A stretch of 40,113 nucleotides of DNA from Oxalobacteraceae bacterium (lineage in GTDB: Bacteria > Pseudomonadota > Gammaproteobacteria > Burkholderiales > Burkholderiaceae_D), in contig JAIXQK010000036.1 of NCBI GenBank assembly GCA_027485795.1, positions 1 to 40,113 of the forward strand. Reading direction: 5' to 3'. The position numbers were made by a program, and so were the translations under genes. The notes under the pieces were generated by a model. It saw only the letters and a list, made by a program, of their open reading frames with translations, searched no databases and was not told the DNA's origin. Shown here piece by piece: positions 1-8,154 of the stretch. Numbering within the stretch: the stretch's first letter is position 1; each line of letters opens with the position of its first letter.

Positions 1-144
1 AACACCAGTACCGCTCATCAATCATTGCTGGTTGAGTCCACCGGAGATGTGTCCGGCAAGATCACCTACGGTGACCTGGAAATTCGCAAAGGCGGCAACA
101 TCGCCGGCGAAATCAACTCAACGCCAGCCAGAAACAACGCCTAG
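1..144 (+). CDS. Bactofilin family protein, C-terminal end (5' truncated)
   Basis: The first 144 bases are an open frame in phase 1 ending in TAG, so the window cuts the gene. The 47 residues contain a glycine-spaced beta-helix pattern (GDVSGKITYGDLEIRKGG, then NIAGEI), typical of the last rungs of bactofilins, the polymer-forming cytoskeletal proteins that act in cell shape and polar localisation. A short polar tail follows. The family call rests only on this repeat; the start, the N-terminal region and any operon partners lie outside the window. Other right-handed beta-helix proteins are possible but less likely. Confidence 0.7.
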   Translation, partial: NTSTAHQSLLVESTGDVSGKITYGDLEIRKGGNIAGEINSTPARNNA

Positions 145-226
145 TTTTTTCCGGCAATACGCCACGCAGCTGGGAAACCTCGGCTGCGCGACGTAGTCAT
201 TCTGGCAATACCCAAGGAGTTGATCC

Positions 227-1204
227 ATGCGAGCAGCGATCTACAACCGTCGCGGCCCTGCGTCAGAAGTACTCCAGATCGTCGAACGTCAGCTCCCTCA
301 ACCCGGCTCAGGTGAGGTGCGCGTCAAGCTGGCGTTTAGCGGCGTTAATCCTTCGGACGTAAAATCCCGCGCAGGCGTGGCCGCACGCACCGGTGGCTTT
401 GCAGAGGTCACGCCGCACAGTGATGGTGCTGGCGTCATTGATGCGGTAGGCGATGGTGTCGATCGCTCGCGCATCGGTGAGCGTGTCTGGCTCTATAACG
501 GCCAGTGGGAGCGACCCTATGGCACGGCAGCCGAATTCATTACCCTGCCCGCGAATCAAGCTGTTCCATTACCCAACGCCGTATCGTTTGACGTTGGCGC
601 ATCGATCGGTATACCACTCATGACCGCCATGCATGCAGTGCAGGCATGTGGATCGCTATTGGGCAAAACCGTTCTGGTGCCCGGCGCCGTCGGTAGCGTC
701 GGTTATTACGCGACTCAACTCGCCTGTATGGCCGGTGCGCGCGTGATTGCCATTGTCAGTAGCGAAGAAAAAGCAGTACAGGCACGGCAAATCGGCGCAG
801 CAGAGACGATCAATTACAAGACAGAGCAACTCGTCGAGCGGGTTCTGGCGCTCACCGATGGTAAGGGTGCCGATGCGATCATAGATCTCGATGCCGCCAC
901 CCACGCTCCGCTCTACGGTCAATTGCTTCGGTTTCAGGGTAAGGCGATCGTTTATGGCTCGAATCAGCCGCAGTTCAGCATGCCCTTCGGCCCGATGATT
1001 CTCGGCTTTGTAAACATCTACTGCTTCATCGTTTACAAGTTACCGTTACAAGCAATGCAGCAGGTCATTGAGAGCGTGCAGTCAGCTCTGATGAATGGAG
1101 CATTACAGCATCCGCCAACTGCGATCTACCCGCTTGATGAAATCGCCGCCGCACACGAGCAAGTCGAGCGCGGCGCGAATGCGAAGGTGCTCGTTCAAGT
1201 GTGA
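227..1204 (+). CDS. NADPH:quinone reductase-like medium-chain oxidoreductase
   Basis: This 325-residue protein belongs to the zinc-independent quinone oxidoreductase branch of the medium-chain dehydrogenase/reductase superfamily. The N-terminal GroES-like domain includes FSGVNPSDVKSRAG (about residues 37-50). The nucleotide-binding domain has VLVPGAVGSVGYYATQLA (about 148-165), a variant of the usual AAGGVG motif. The cysteine-rich structural zinc loop of alcohol dehydrogenases is absent. It probably reduces a quinone or enone with NADPH in the cytosol; the substrate cannot be told. The ATG is preceded by AAGGAG at good spacing. It converges with the MFS gene, leaving only 23 bp between them, and looks monocistronic. 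Confidence 0.85.
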   Translation: MRAAIYNRRGPASEVLQIVERQLPQPGSGEVRVKLAFSGVNPSDVKSRAGVAARTGGFAEVTPHSDGAGVIDAVGDGVDRSRIGERVWLYNGQWERPYGTAAEFITLPANQAVPLPNAVSFDVGASIGIPLMTAMHAVQACGSLLGKTVLVPGAVGSVGYYATQLACMAGARVIAIVSSEEKAVQARQIGAAETINYKTEQLVERVLALTDGKGADAIIDLDAATHAPLYGQLLRFQGKAIVYGSNQPQFSMPFGPMILGFVNIYCFIVYKLPLQAMQQVIESVQSALMNGALQHPPTAIYPLDEIAAAHEQVERGANAKVLVQV

Positions 1205-1227
1205 TGCGCTGGCCCAGCACGATATCG

Positions 1228-2502
1228 TCAGCCCTGCGGATCATACAGTTTCTCTCTGATGAAAAATAACGGCACCACACCACACAGAAAATAGGCAGCG
1301 CCCATTACCAGAAACCCTAGCCCGATGCTGCCGCTGCTGGCAAGGTAACCAATAGCAGCTGGTGCTATCGCTGCCCCGACCCGACCAACGTTGTAAGCAC
1401 CGCCCACCGCCGCACCGCGGGCGTGCGTAGCAAAACTCTCTGTCATATAAGTAGCGTTCACGCCATACGGCATACCATAAAGGAAGCCGAAAAAGATCAT
1501 CAGGTACACGATATTCTCTGGCGTATTCAATAAAACAATCACAGGCAGAAAGATCGCTGCACCAAAGGCACCAAAAGCAAAAACAAAACGTCGGCCGAAT
1601 CGATCGGCTAGCCAGCCGGCGATAATCTTTCCGACGATCATGGCGGTGTAGGTGCCAACCATGTAAATAGTCATCGCCTTGAAGTTCATGCCGAGTTCTT
1701 TTTCCAGATAAGTTGGCATCCAGTTGTTCACGCCGTAGTAACCGAACTGTAAGAACCCTGCTGTCAATGACCAGAGCAGGAACATCCGGCGCGCTTCTGC
1801 ATCACCGAAAATCAACTGAATGGCGCTGCCGCCATGTACGGTACCCGATGAGACATTAGCATTAGCATTAGCGTTCGCCTTGCGCTGAGCCTGCGCAGCT
1901 ACCCAACTCGCTGGTTCCGGCACCCAGCGCTGCATAAAAAAGGCAAGTACGACCGGAAAAATCGCTACGTAAAACAAAGGTCGCCAGCCATGGGTGGGGA
2001 GGATCCAGCCAGCCAACAAAGTCGCCACTACATAGCCAACCGACCAGCCCGCCTGGAGCGTACCTAGCACCGTGGTTCGGCGCTGAGTGGATACATACTC
2101 GGCCATAAGCGTGTTGCAGATAACGTATTCAGCACCCAGGCCAAGTGATGCAATGAAGCGAATGACTGCAAACTCGGAGAAATTCGTTGTCGTACCCAAC
2201 AACGCGGTGCCAATTGAAAACAAGGCCGTAGTCCATACAATAGCGCGTACCCGTCCGAAGCGATCCGCGGCCCAACCACCAGCAATACCGCCGAGCGCCA
2301 TACCCGCTAACGTAATACTGCCCAACATACCGGCCTCGGTATTGGATATGCCGAACTCCGTCTTCAAGCTCGACAAACTATAGGACAGCAGCATCAGATC
2401 AGCGCCATCGGCCATAAGACCTAGAAAGCAGAAAATGAAAACCGCCACCCAAAGGCGTTGATGGGGCGGCGCCGCGACCCCCGACTGCTCGATAGTATTC
2501 AC
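1228..2502 (-). CDS. MFS transporter, probable organic/aromatic acid:H+ symporter
   Basis: A 424-residue major facilitator with about 12 hydrophobic segments. After TM1 (LWVAVFIFCFLGLMADGADL) comes loop 2-3 motif A (GGWAADRFGRVR), and a second copy appears after TM8 (AGWLADRFGRRF). The acidic DGAD in TM1 recalls the DGxD of aromatic/organic acid symporters. The start is GTG, chosen because GGGGAG lies 6 bp upstream. It is 44 bp downstream of the acyl-CoA dehydrogenase gene on the same strand, so the two are probably co-transcribed and the transported acid may feed that enzyme. The central cytoplasmic loop carries an (Ala-Asn)n run from a hexanucleotide repeat. The substrate is unknown. Confidence 0.85.
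   Translation of the reverse strand: MNTIEQSGVAAPPHQRLWVAVFIFCFLGLMADGADLMLLSYSLSSLKTEFGISNTEAGMLGSITLAGMALGGIAGGWAADRFGRVRAIVWTTALFSIGTALLGTTTNFSEFAVIRFIASLGLGAEYVICNTLMAEYVSTQRRTTVLGTLQAGWSVGYVVATLLAGWILPTHGWRPLFYVAIFPVVLAFFMQRWVPEPASWVAAQAQRKANANANANVSSGTVHGGSAIQLIFGDAEARRMFLLWSLTAGFLQFGYYGVNNWMPTYLEKELGMNFKAMTIYMVGTYTAMIVGKIIAGWLADRFGRRFVFAFGAFGAAIFLPVIVLLNTPENIVYLMIFFGFLYGMPYGVNATYMTESFATHARGAAVGGAYNVGRVGAAIAPAAIGYLASSGSIGLGFLVMGAAYFLCGVVPLFFIREKLYDPQG
1855..1872. repeat. Hexanucleotide tandem repeat inside the MFS gene
   Basis: Three exact copies of ATTAGC (plus-strand reading), followed by a diverged fourth unit, encode an Ala-Asn dipeptide run in the predicted central cytoplasmic loop of the transporter. 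A unit of six keeps the frame, so copy-number change would alter loop length without switching the gene off. Confidence 0.75.
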
Positions 2503-2546
2503 ATTAATCTCCCCGCACTACATGAGCACTGAGTCGCGTTTACTGG

Positions 2547-3701
2547 TTATGATCCAGCCGCTCGAATCATGTTTCTAGCAATAAGCAGTTGTTGAATCTG
2601 GGTTGTTCCTTCATAAATTCTGAACAAGCGCACATCGCGATAAAAGCGCTCGACCGCATAGTCCGCAATATAGCCAGCGCCACCGTGAATCTGCACTGCG
2701 CGGTCAGCGACTCGGCCACACATCTCAGACGCAAATAATTTGCAGCATGAGGCCTCGGTCGAGATGTCTTCGCCCTCATCACGTCGACGGGCGGCATCTA
2801 TCACCATACAACGTGCCGCATAAATCTCAGCCTTGCTGTCGGCCAGCATGGCTTGAACCAACTGGAAATCAGCGATTGGTTTACCGAATTGTTGACGCTG
2901 CATCGCATATGCCAACGAATCAGCCAGCATACGCTCCGCAGCACCTACACAGATAGCGGCAATATGGATTCGCCCCTTGTCCAGCACTTTCATGGCGGTC
3001 TTGAAGCCGACACCCTCTTTGCCACCAATCAGATTTTCAACCGGAACACGGCAGTTTTCCATAATGACGTCACAGGTGTGCGCGCCCTTCTGTCCCATTT
3101 TGATATCACGCTTACCTAACGTCAGACCGGGCGTGCCGGCTTCAACCAAAAATGCAGAGATGCCCGCTGCGCCTTTGATGGTGGGATCAGTGCGCGCCAT
3201 GACCGTAAAAATTCCCGCCTCCGGGGCATTGGTGATGTAGCGCTTGGTGCCATTAACAACATAGACAGCACCATCACGCACCGCACTGGTACGTAGCGAC
3301 GCCGCATCCGAGCCAGCATCGGGCTCTGTTAGCGCAAATGAGGCAATCAATTCGCCCGATGCTAGCCGTGGCAAATACTTTTGTTTTTGCTCGTGGGTGC
3401 CATCGATAATGAGGCCCTGTGAGCCGATGCCATTATTGGTACCGATGAGTGAACGAAATGCAGGCGATGTCCAGGCCAGCTCGAAAGCGACACGAACCTC
3501 TTCCTCCATGGTTAAGCCGAGTCCGCCAAATTCCTCGGGGATCGCCAAACCGAATAGCCCGAGTTCACGCATGTCGTGAATCAGCTCTGCGGGAATTTCG
3601 TCGGACTCTGCAACGATAGGCTCTGCCGGAACGAGTCTCGTACGCACAAAACGTGCAACCGAGTCGATCAGCATATTCAGGGTCTGCGGGTCTCGTATCA
3701 T
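2547..3701 (-). CDS. Acyl-CoA dehydrogenase
   Basis: A 384-residue FAD enzyme of the acyl-CoA dehydrogenase family, of usual length. It has the helical N-terminal domain, the family signature ALTEPDAGSDAASL (about residues 126-139), the flavin-contact YITNA segment, and the C-terminal QIHGGAGYIADYAVERFYRD region. RIYEGTTQIQ near residue 364 carries the Glu at the position of the catalytic base in short/medium-chain enzymes. It oxidises an acyl-CoA to the 2-enoyl-CoA and passes electrons to ETF; chain specificity cannot be read. It is first in a probable two-gene operon with the MFS transporter and divergent from the CoA-transferase, which suggests activation and oxidation of the same acid. 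Confidence 0.92.
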   Translation of the reverse strand: MIRDPQTLNMLIDSVARFVRTRLVPAEPIVAESDEIPAELIHDMRELGLFGLAIPEEFGGLGLTMEEEVRVAFELAWTSPAFRSLIGTNNGIGSQGLIIDGTHEQKQKYLPRLASGELIASFALTEPDAGSDAASLRTSAVRDGAVYVVNGTKRYITNAPEAGIFTVMARTDPTIKGAAGISAFLVEAGTPGLTLGKRDIKMGQKGAHTCDVIMENCRVPVENLIGGKEGVGFKTAMKVLDKGRIHIAAICVGAAERMLADSLAYAMQRQQFGKPIADFQLVQAMLADSKAEIYAARCMVIDAARRRDEGEDISTEASCCKLFASEMCGRVADRAVQIHGGAGYIADYAVERFYRDVRLFRIYEGTTQIQQLLIARNMIRAAGS

Positions 3702-3756
3702 GAGGTATGCTCGGTTTTGTTATTCGCCGATTATGCCACCGCGCTTACTGGCATAT

Positions 3757-3773
3757 ACCGACCGGCGGTCAGT
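3757..3773. promoter_or_regulatory. Palindrome, candidate TetR-type operator
   Basis: ACCGACCGGCGGTCAGT lies between the divergent acyl-CoA dehydrogenase and CoA-transferase genes. It has a perfect GACCG-G-CGGTC core, and the flanks extend the symmetry to 17 bp with one mismatched pair. The form resembles operators of TetR-family acyl-CoA-responsive repressors such as PaaR, as I recall them. No TetR gene is in the window, so the regulator is inferred to lie elsewhere. Confidence 0.5.
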
Positions 3774-3814
3774 GGTGGTAATCAAGTGAAATTACATCTA
3801 AATATGAGGATGGC

Positions 3815-5038
3815 ATGACGGACGCTCTTTCGCATCTACGGGTATTGGATCTCTCGCGCGTGCTTGCCGGGCCTTGGGCCAGCCAACTGCTTGCCGACAT
3901 GGGTGCCGACGTGATCAAGATTGAGCGTCCCGGCAGCGGCGACGATACCCGAGGTTGGGGTCCACCTTTCCTGAAGGATGAAGCGGGTAATGACACCAGC
4001 GAAGCTGCTTATTATCTTGCTGCCAACCGCGGTAAAAAATCCCTCACGCTGAATATCGCCAAACTCGAAGCGCAAGCGATTATCCGGCAGCTGGTCAAAG
4101 GCTCAGACATCTTCATCGAGAACTACAAAGTCGGTGATATGGCCCGCTATGGCTTGAGCTATGAAGCTCTCAAACAAATCAACCCTGGCCTGGTGTACTG
4201 CTCTATCACGGGTTTTGGACAAACAGGCCCGATGGCAGACGTGGCGGGATATGACTTCATCGTGCAAGGCTTAGGGGGCCTGATGAGTATTACCGGTGAG
4301 CGCGATGACTTGCCCGGTGGCGGACCCCAAAAAGTCGGTATAGCGGCCGCCGACATCATGACTGGTCTGTACTCCACCATCGCGATTCTTGCTGCTATTG
4401 AACATCGTCGCATCACTGGCGAGGGGCAGTATATTGATATGGCGCTACTGGATGTTCAGGTAGCCGCCATGGCCAATATGAACCTAAACTATTTATGCTC
4501 AGGCAAGGTCCCCAGTCGGCAGGGTAATGCGCACGCCAATATCGTTCCGTACCAGGTGTTCGATGCAGCGGATGGTGAGATCATTATCGCAGTAGGTAAT
4601 GACACACAATTCGCGCGTCTATGTACGGTGCTCGGCTGCCCGGAGTATGCGAGCGATGAGCGCTACATAAAAAATGCCAATCGGGTTCGATATCGCGATG
4701 CCTTGTTACCCCTGCTACAAGCACGGCTCATCACACGCAGTGTTGAGGATTGGGTTCGCTTACTGGAACCAGAGGGTGTTCCCTGTGGCCCGGTCAACTC
4801 GATCGCGCAGACTTTCGCGAATCCGCAAGTGGTACATCGCGAAATGCGCATCGACTTGCCCCACCCCTTATCGGGTAGCGTGCCGTCGGTCGCTAATCCA
4901 ATCAAGTTCTCTGGCACGCCGATCCAGTATCGAAATGCACCGCCCACACTAGGACAGCACTCGCATGAAATTCTTCAGCAATATGCCGGGCTATCTGATG
5001 GCGAAATTGAAGCGTTGAAAACAAAGCAGATCATTTAA
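3815..5038 (+). CDS. CaiB/BaiF class III CoA-transferase
   Basis: A 407-residue class III CoA-transferase of usual length. It opens with LRVLDLSRVLAGPWASQLLADMGADVIKIE split across residues 8-37, the typical start of the family. NRGKKSLTLN (about 71-80) and the conserved FGQTGP follow. Asp180 in KVGIAAADIMTGLYS matches the catalytic aspartate that forms the aspartyl-CoA anhydride in formyl-CoA transferase. It moves CoA from a donor thioester to a free carboxylic acid. The ATG follows GAGGA. It is divergent from the acyl-CoA dehydrogenase over a 113-bp region holding a strong palindrome, which suggests joint control. The substrate could be a dicarboxylate or an aromatic/alicyclic acid; the sequence does not decide. 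Confidence 0.9.
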   Translation: MTDALSHLRVLDLSRVLAGPWASQLLADMGADVIKIERPGSGDDTRGWGPPFLKDEAGNDTSEAAYYLAANRGKKSLTLNIAKLEAQAIIRQLVKGSDIFIENYKVGDMARYGLSYEALKQINPGLVYCSITGFGQTGPMADVAGYDFIVQGLGGLMSITGERDDLPGGGPQKVGIAAADIMTGLYSTIAILAAIEHRRITGEGQYIDMALLDVQVAAMANMNLNYLCSGKVPSRQGNAHANIVPYQVFDAADGEIIIAVGNDTQFARLCTVLGCPEYASDERYIKNANRVRYRDALLPLLQARLITRSVEDWVRLLEPEGVPCGPVNSIAQTFANPQVVHREMRIDLPHPLSGSVPSVANPIKFSGTPIQYRNAPPTLGQHSHEILQQYAGLSDGEIEALKTKQII

Positions 5039-5056
5039 TGGCGCTACTGACGTTTT

Positions 5057-5965
5057 TCAGGCGCGCCCAAATTGCTCAAACACCACACTCCTCAACCACT
5101 GATTACCCGGCTCCTTGTGAAATCGCGAGTGCCAGAATAAATTAATGCCAATCTCCGGCAGCTTCATCGGCAGCCCAACATATTTCAGCTTGAACGGCAC
5201 CTCGCATTGCTGAGCAAAGCGCTCCGGCACCGTCGCAATCATGTCGGTTGTGGCCAGAATATGACCTACCGCGACAAAGTGCGGCACACTCAACACCACT
5301 TTGCGCTTAACACCAAGCTTTTCAATCGATGCATCAACGCTAGCGTGACCGGTACCAGCTGCAGCTACCACCACATGATCTGCTGCTGCGAATGCTTCCT
5401 TGGTCAAGGGCTGATCCGTATCCAAGGCGTGCCCCTGCCGAAACATGCAGACATGTTCATGCACAAAAAGGCGACGCTGAAAGAATCCAGTTTTAAGATG
5501 CGGTAGCCAACCGATCGCCAGATCAATTGCACCGCGCTCTAAGTCCTCGGCCAGGTTCGCGCCAGTCGTGCGAATGGTACTGATGGTGATCTCTGGTGCT
5601 AGCTCGGCGAGGGTCTTCATCAGCCTCGGCAGAAAGTAAATCTCGCCGATGTCGGTCATAGCAATGATGAACTTACGGCGGCTCTGCAAGGGGTCGAATC
5701 GGGTGCGTTCGTTCAAGGTGGCCTCGATCGAGGCCAGTGCATAGGCAATCGGTTCAGCCAGTTGCATGGCGTAGGCGGTTGGCTCCATGCCCTTGGAGGT
5801 TCGCAAGAACAGCTCATCGCCGAGCTGCTGCCTTAGCCGATTCAGCGCATTACTGACAGTGGGCTGGGTCAACCCCAACTTGGCCGCAACCGCAGAAACG
5901 CGCCGCTCTGCAAGCAGCTGCTGAAAAATTACTAAAAGATTAAGGTCAATATCCTTAAGATTCAC
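5057..5965 (-). CDS. nagR: LysR regulator of salicylate catabolism, NahR/NagR type
   Basis: A LysR activator of about 302 residues. The opening NLKDIDLNLLVIFQQLLAER, the helix-turn-helix around LGLTQPTVSNALNRLR, LFLRTSKGMEPTAYA, the AMTDIGEIYFLPRLM effector-domain segment and VPHFVAVGHIL all match NahR/NagR as I remember them. A TTG at 5980 would add five residues. I prefer the GTG at 5965 because known homologues begin at that point and because the TTG falls inside a palindrome that looks like the protein's own binding site. There is no clear Shine-Dalgarno for either. It faces the nag operon across about 110 bp and should activate it with salicylate as inducer. Confidence 0.88.
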   Translation of the reverse strand: MNLKDIDLNLLVIFQQLLAERRVSAVAAKLGLTQPTVSNALNRLRQQLGDELFLRTSKGMEPTAYAMQLAEPIAYALASIEATLNERTRFDPLQSRRKFIIAMTDIGEIYFLPRLMKTLAELAPEITISTIRTTGANLAEDLERGAIDLAIGWLPHLKTGFFQRRLFVHEHVCMFRQGHALDTDQPLTKEAFAAADHVVVAAAGTGHASVDASIEKLGVKRKVVLSVPHFVAVGHILATTDMIATVPERFAQQCEVPFKLKYVGLPMKLPEIGINLFWHSRFHKEPGNQWLRSVVFEQFGRA

Positions 5966-5974
5966 GGCAGCATT

Positions 5975-5989
5975 ATTCAAGTTATGAAT
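5975..5989. promoter_or_regulatory. Candidate NagR binding site
   Basis: ATTCA-AGTTA-TGAAT is a perfect 5-5-5 inverted repeat of the LysR T-N11-A form and resembles the NahR/NagR site (ATTCA...TGAT) from memory. Its centre is about 65 bp upstream of the transcription start inferred from the -10 hexamer at 6035, where NahR-type activators bind. It also lies just upstream of the nagR start, allowing autoregulation. Confidence 0.65.
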
Positions 5990-5994
5990 TTAGT

Positions 5995-6009
5995 GAATAA
6001 GCTTTATTC
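5995..6009. promoter_or_regulatory. Second inverted repeat in nagR-nagAa promoter
   Basis: GAATAA-GCT-TTATTC is a perfect 6-3-6 inverted repeat centred near -45 of the inferred nagAa promoter, next to the expected -35 region. It may be the activation half of a bipartite LysR site, or chance symmetry in AT-rich DNA. Confidence 0.4.
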
Positions 6010-6034
6010 TATCGTTTTATTTCGTTCGGGTTCC

Positions 6035-6040
6035 TATACT
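6035..6040 (+). promoter_or_regulatory. Probable -10 element of the nag operon
   Basis: TATACT lies 35 bp upstream of the nagAa ATG. No good -35 hexamer sits 16-18 bp upstream, which fits a promoter that needs the LysR activator. Confidence 0.45.
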
Positions 6041-6074
6041 CCACTCCATCGTCATCCGCCACTCGTTGGAGACC

Positions 6075-7061
6075 ATGGAACTCGTTGTCCGCCCACTTGA
6101 TCGCGTGCTGCAGGTACCCCCGGGTGCTAATTTGCTGGAGACCCTGCGCGCCCACGAAGTACCAATTTCGTACAGCTGCATGTCGGGCCGCTGCGGCACT
6201 TGCCGCTGCAAAGTCGTCAGCGGTCAGCTATTCGAGACGGGACGCGAGTCAAAAATCACTAACCCCGGTGAAGACGATTACATCCTGGCCTGCACCAGCG
6301 TTCTAACGGAAAGCTGTGAGATAGAAATTCCAGAGCCGGATGAAGTCGTTACTCATCCGGCACGCATCATCAAAGCAACCGTCACTGCGATCGAAGCCGC
6401 GACACATGACATTCGCATATTGCGCTTGCGACCTGCCAAGCCGTTGTCGTTTTCGCCAGGCCAGTACGCGACTTTGCAGTTCACGCCCGAACATATCCGG
6501 CCTTATTCCATGGCCAGCCTGTGCAGTGATGACGAATTAGTATTTCATGTACGACGGGTGCCGGATGGCAGAGTGTCGAGCTATGTATTTGATGAACTAA
6601 AGCCCGGTGATACCGTGCGAGTCAGCGGCCCATTGGGCACGGCTTACCTTCGCACCCGGCATGATGCGCCGATGCTATGCGTCGCTGGCGGCACTGGTTT
6701 AGCTCCGATTCTCTCTATTTTGCGCGGTGCTATCGACGCTGGCATGACTAACCCTATCCATCTTTACTTCGGGGTTCGCTCGCCGCACGATATTTATGGC
6801 TTGGATGAACTTAAATCGCTGCAGGCAGCGTACCGAGATCTCAAGCTGAACATCGTAGTCACCACCGACGAGCAAGGTAGCGGCCTGCGCACCGGCTTAG
6901 TGACCGAGGCGATCGCGCAAGACATTTCAGACGTCGATGGCTGGCGCGCTTATGTATGCGGCGCACCGCCGATGGTGGAAGCGACCGCTGCCCTACTCAA
7001 GCAGCGTGGCATAGCGCCTCAACAGTGTTACGCAGATGCGTTTTACGCCAGTGGCACCTAA
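6075..7061 (+). CDS. nagAa: Ferredoxin reductase of salicylate 5-hydroxylase
   Basis: From the ATG at 6075 the protein is 328 residues and aligns from residue 1 with NahAa/NagAa (MELLI... in the homologue, MELVV here). A TTG nine bases upstream is possible but less likely. The N-terminal plant-type [2Fe-2S] domain has CMSGRCGTC (Cys35, 40, 43) and LACTS (Cys73). A flavin domain follows with [13 protein letters not shown], then an NAD domain with [18 protein letters not shown]. The C-terminus [11 protein letters not shown]...YADAFYASG is typical. It passes electrons from NAD(P)H to the Rieske ferredoxin NagAb. It is the first gene of the operon, with 19 bp to nagI. Confidence 0.93.
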   Translation: MELVVRPLDRVLQVPPGANLLETLRAHEVPISYSCMSGRCGTCRCKVVSGQLFETGRESKITNPGEDDYILACTSVLTESCEIEIPEPDEVVTHPARIIKATVTAIEAATHDIRILRLRPAKPLSFSPGQYATLQFTPEHIRPYSMASLCSDDELVFHVRRVPDGRVSSYVFDELKPGDTVRVSGPLGTAYLRTRHDAPMLCVAGGTGLAPILSILRGAIDAGMTNPIHLYFGVRSPHDIYGLDELKSLQAAYRDLKLNIVVTTDEQGSGLRTGLVTEAIAQDISDVDGWRAYVCGAPPMVEATAALLKQRGIAPQQCYADAFYASGT

Positions 7062-7080
7062 CAAAGGAGACTGAGCAACC

Positions 7081-8130
7081 ATGGTTATCGCAACCGAACC
7101 CGACACTCAGGCAATCAACGCACGTCAACAGTATTACGAGCGCATCGCTAGCGATCATATGACCCCGCTGTGGGAGGTACTTGGCGCGCTGGTACCGAAG
7201 CAACCCAACAGCCCGGCACAGGCAGCACTCTGGCGCTACGCCACACTGCGCGACAAGGTGATGGAAGCCGGTCGGCTGATCACTGCGGAACAAGCGGAGC
7301 GTCGCGTACTCATTCTTGAAAATCCCGGTCTACCCGGACAATCAGCGATTACGCAATCACTGTACGCGGGCTTGCAATTGATTTTGCCGGGTGAAGTCGC
7401 GCCGGCGCATCGTCATACGCAATCGGCACTACGATTGGTGATGGATGGTACCGGCGCCTACACCGCGGTCGACGGCGAGCGAACCACCATGCATCGAGGC
7501 GATTTCATTATTACGCCGTCGTGGACATTTCATGATCATGGCAACCTAGGTGATGAAGCGGTAGTCTGGCTGGATGGACTCGATATTCCTACTGTGCGTT
7601 TTTATGATGCCGGCTTTGCGGAGCATGGCCAAAACGCTGTGCAGCAAACGTCGCGCGCCGAGGGGGATGCGCTGGCGCGCTACGGCAACAATATGGTGCC
7701 GGTCGATTTTTACCAAGGCCCGGCAGAGCCAACGCGGGTGTTTGTCTACCCGTTCAGTCGCACGCAAGAATCGCTCAACACGATTGCACACGGTGAGCCC
7801 GATTCTCATTTTGGCCACAAGCTGCGCTTTGTAAATCCCGCGACAGGTGCATCACCCATGCCCACGATAGGCGCATTTGCGCAGCGACTTCCGGCGGGCT
7901 TTGAAACACGCCCTTACCAATCCACCGATGGCACGGTCTATGTGTGTCTTGACGGCGAGGCAACGGTGTCTGTTGGTCAGCATGAATGGCAACTACAACG
8001 TGACGATATCTTCGTCGTACCTTCATGGCAGATACTGAAATTTCATGCGCAACGTGACACCACGTTATTCAGTTACTCCGACCGCCCCGCCCAACAAGCC
8101 CTAGGTCTGTGGCGCGAAGCACGTCATTAA
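7081..8130 (+). CDS. nagI: Gentisate 1,2-dioxygenase
   Basis: A 349-residue bicupin dioxygenase of usual length. The N-terminal cupin shows the iron ligands in PAHRHTQSALR (His110, His112) and the family motif SWTFHDHGN (His151/His153). The second cupin near the C-terminus (VYVCLDGEATVSVGQHEW) lacks an evident full metal triad, as in other family members. It opens gentisate between C1 and C2 to give maleylpyruvate, using Fe(II) and O2. AAAGGAGA precedes the ATG. It sits between nagAa and nagK, so ring cleavage is co-expressed with the hydroxylase that makes its substrate. Confidence 0.95.
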   Translation: MVIATEPDTQAINARQQYYERIASDHMTPLWEVLGALVPKQPNSPAQAALWRYATLRDKVMEAGRLITAEQAERRVLILENPGLPGQSAITQSLYAGLQLILPGEVAPAHRHTQSALRLVMDGTGAYTAVDGERTTMHRGDFIITPSWTFHDHGNLGDEAVVWLDGLDIPTVRFYDAGFAEHGQNAVQQTSRAEGDALARYGNNMVPVDFYQGPAEPTRVFVYPFSRTQESLNTIAHGEPDSHFGHKLRFVNPATGASPMPTIGAFAQRLPAGFETRPYQSTDGTVYVCLDGEATVSVGQHEWQLQRDDIFVVPSWQILKFHAQRDTTLFSYSDRPAQQALGLWREARH

Positions 8131-8154
8131 TCCCATTTCATCTCAGGAAACCTC

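Noticed and set aside
150-200. Hairpin CGCAGC/GCTGCG after the bactofilin gene as a terminator
   Set aside because: The stem is short with a long loop and has no following U-tract; the T-run lies before it.
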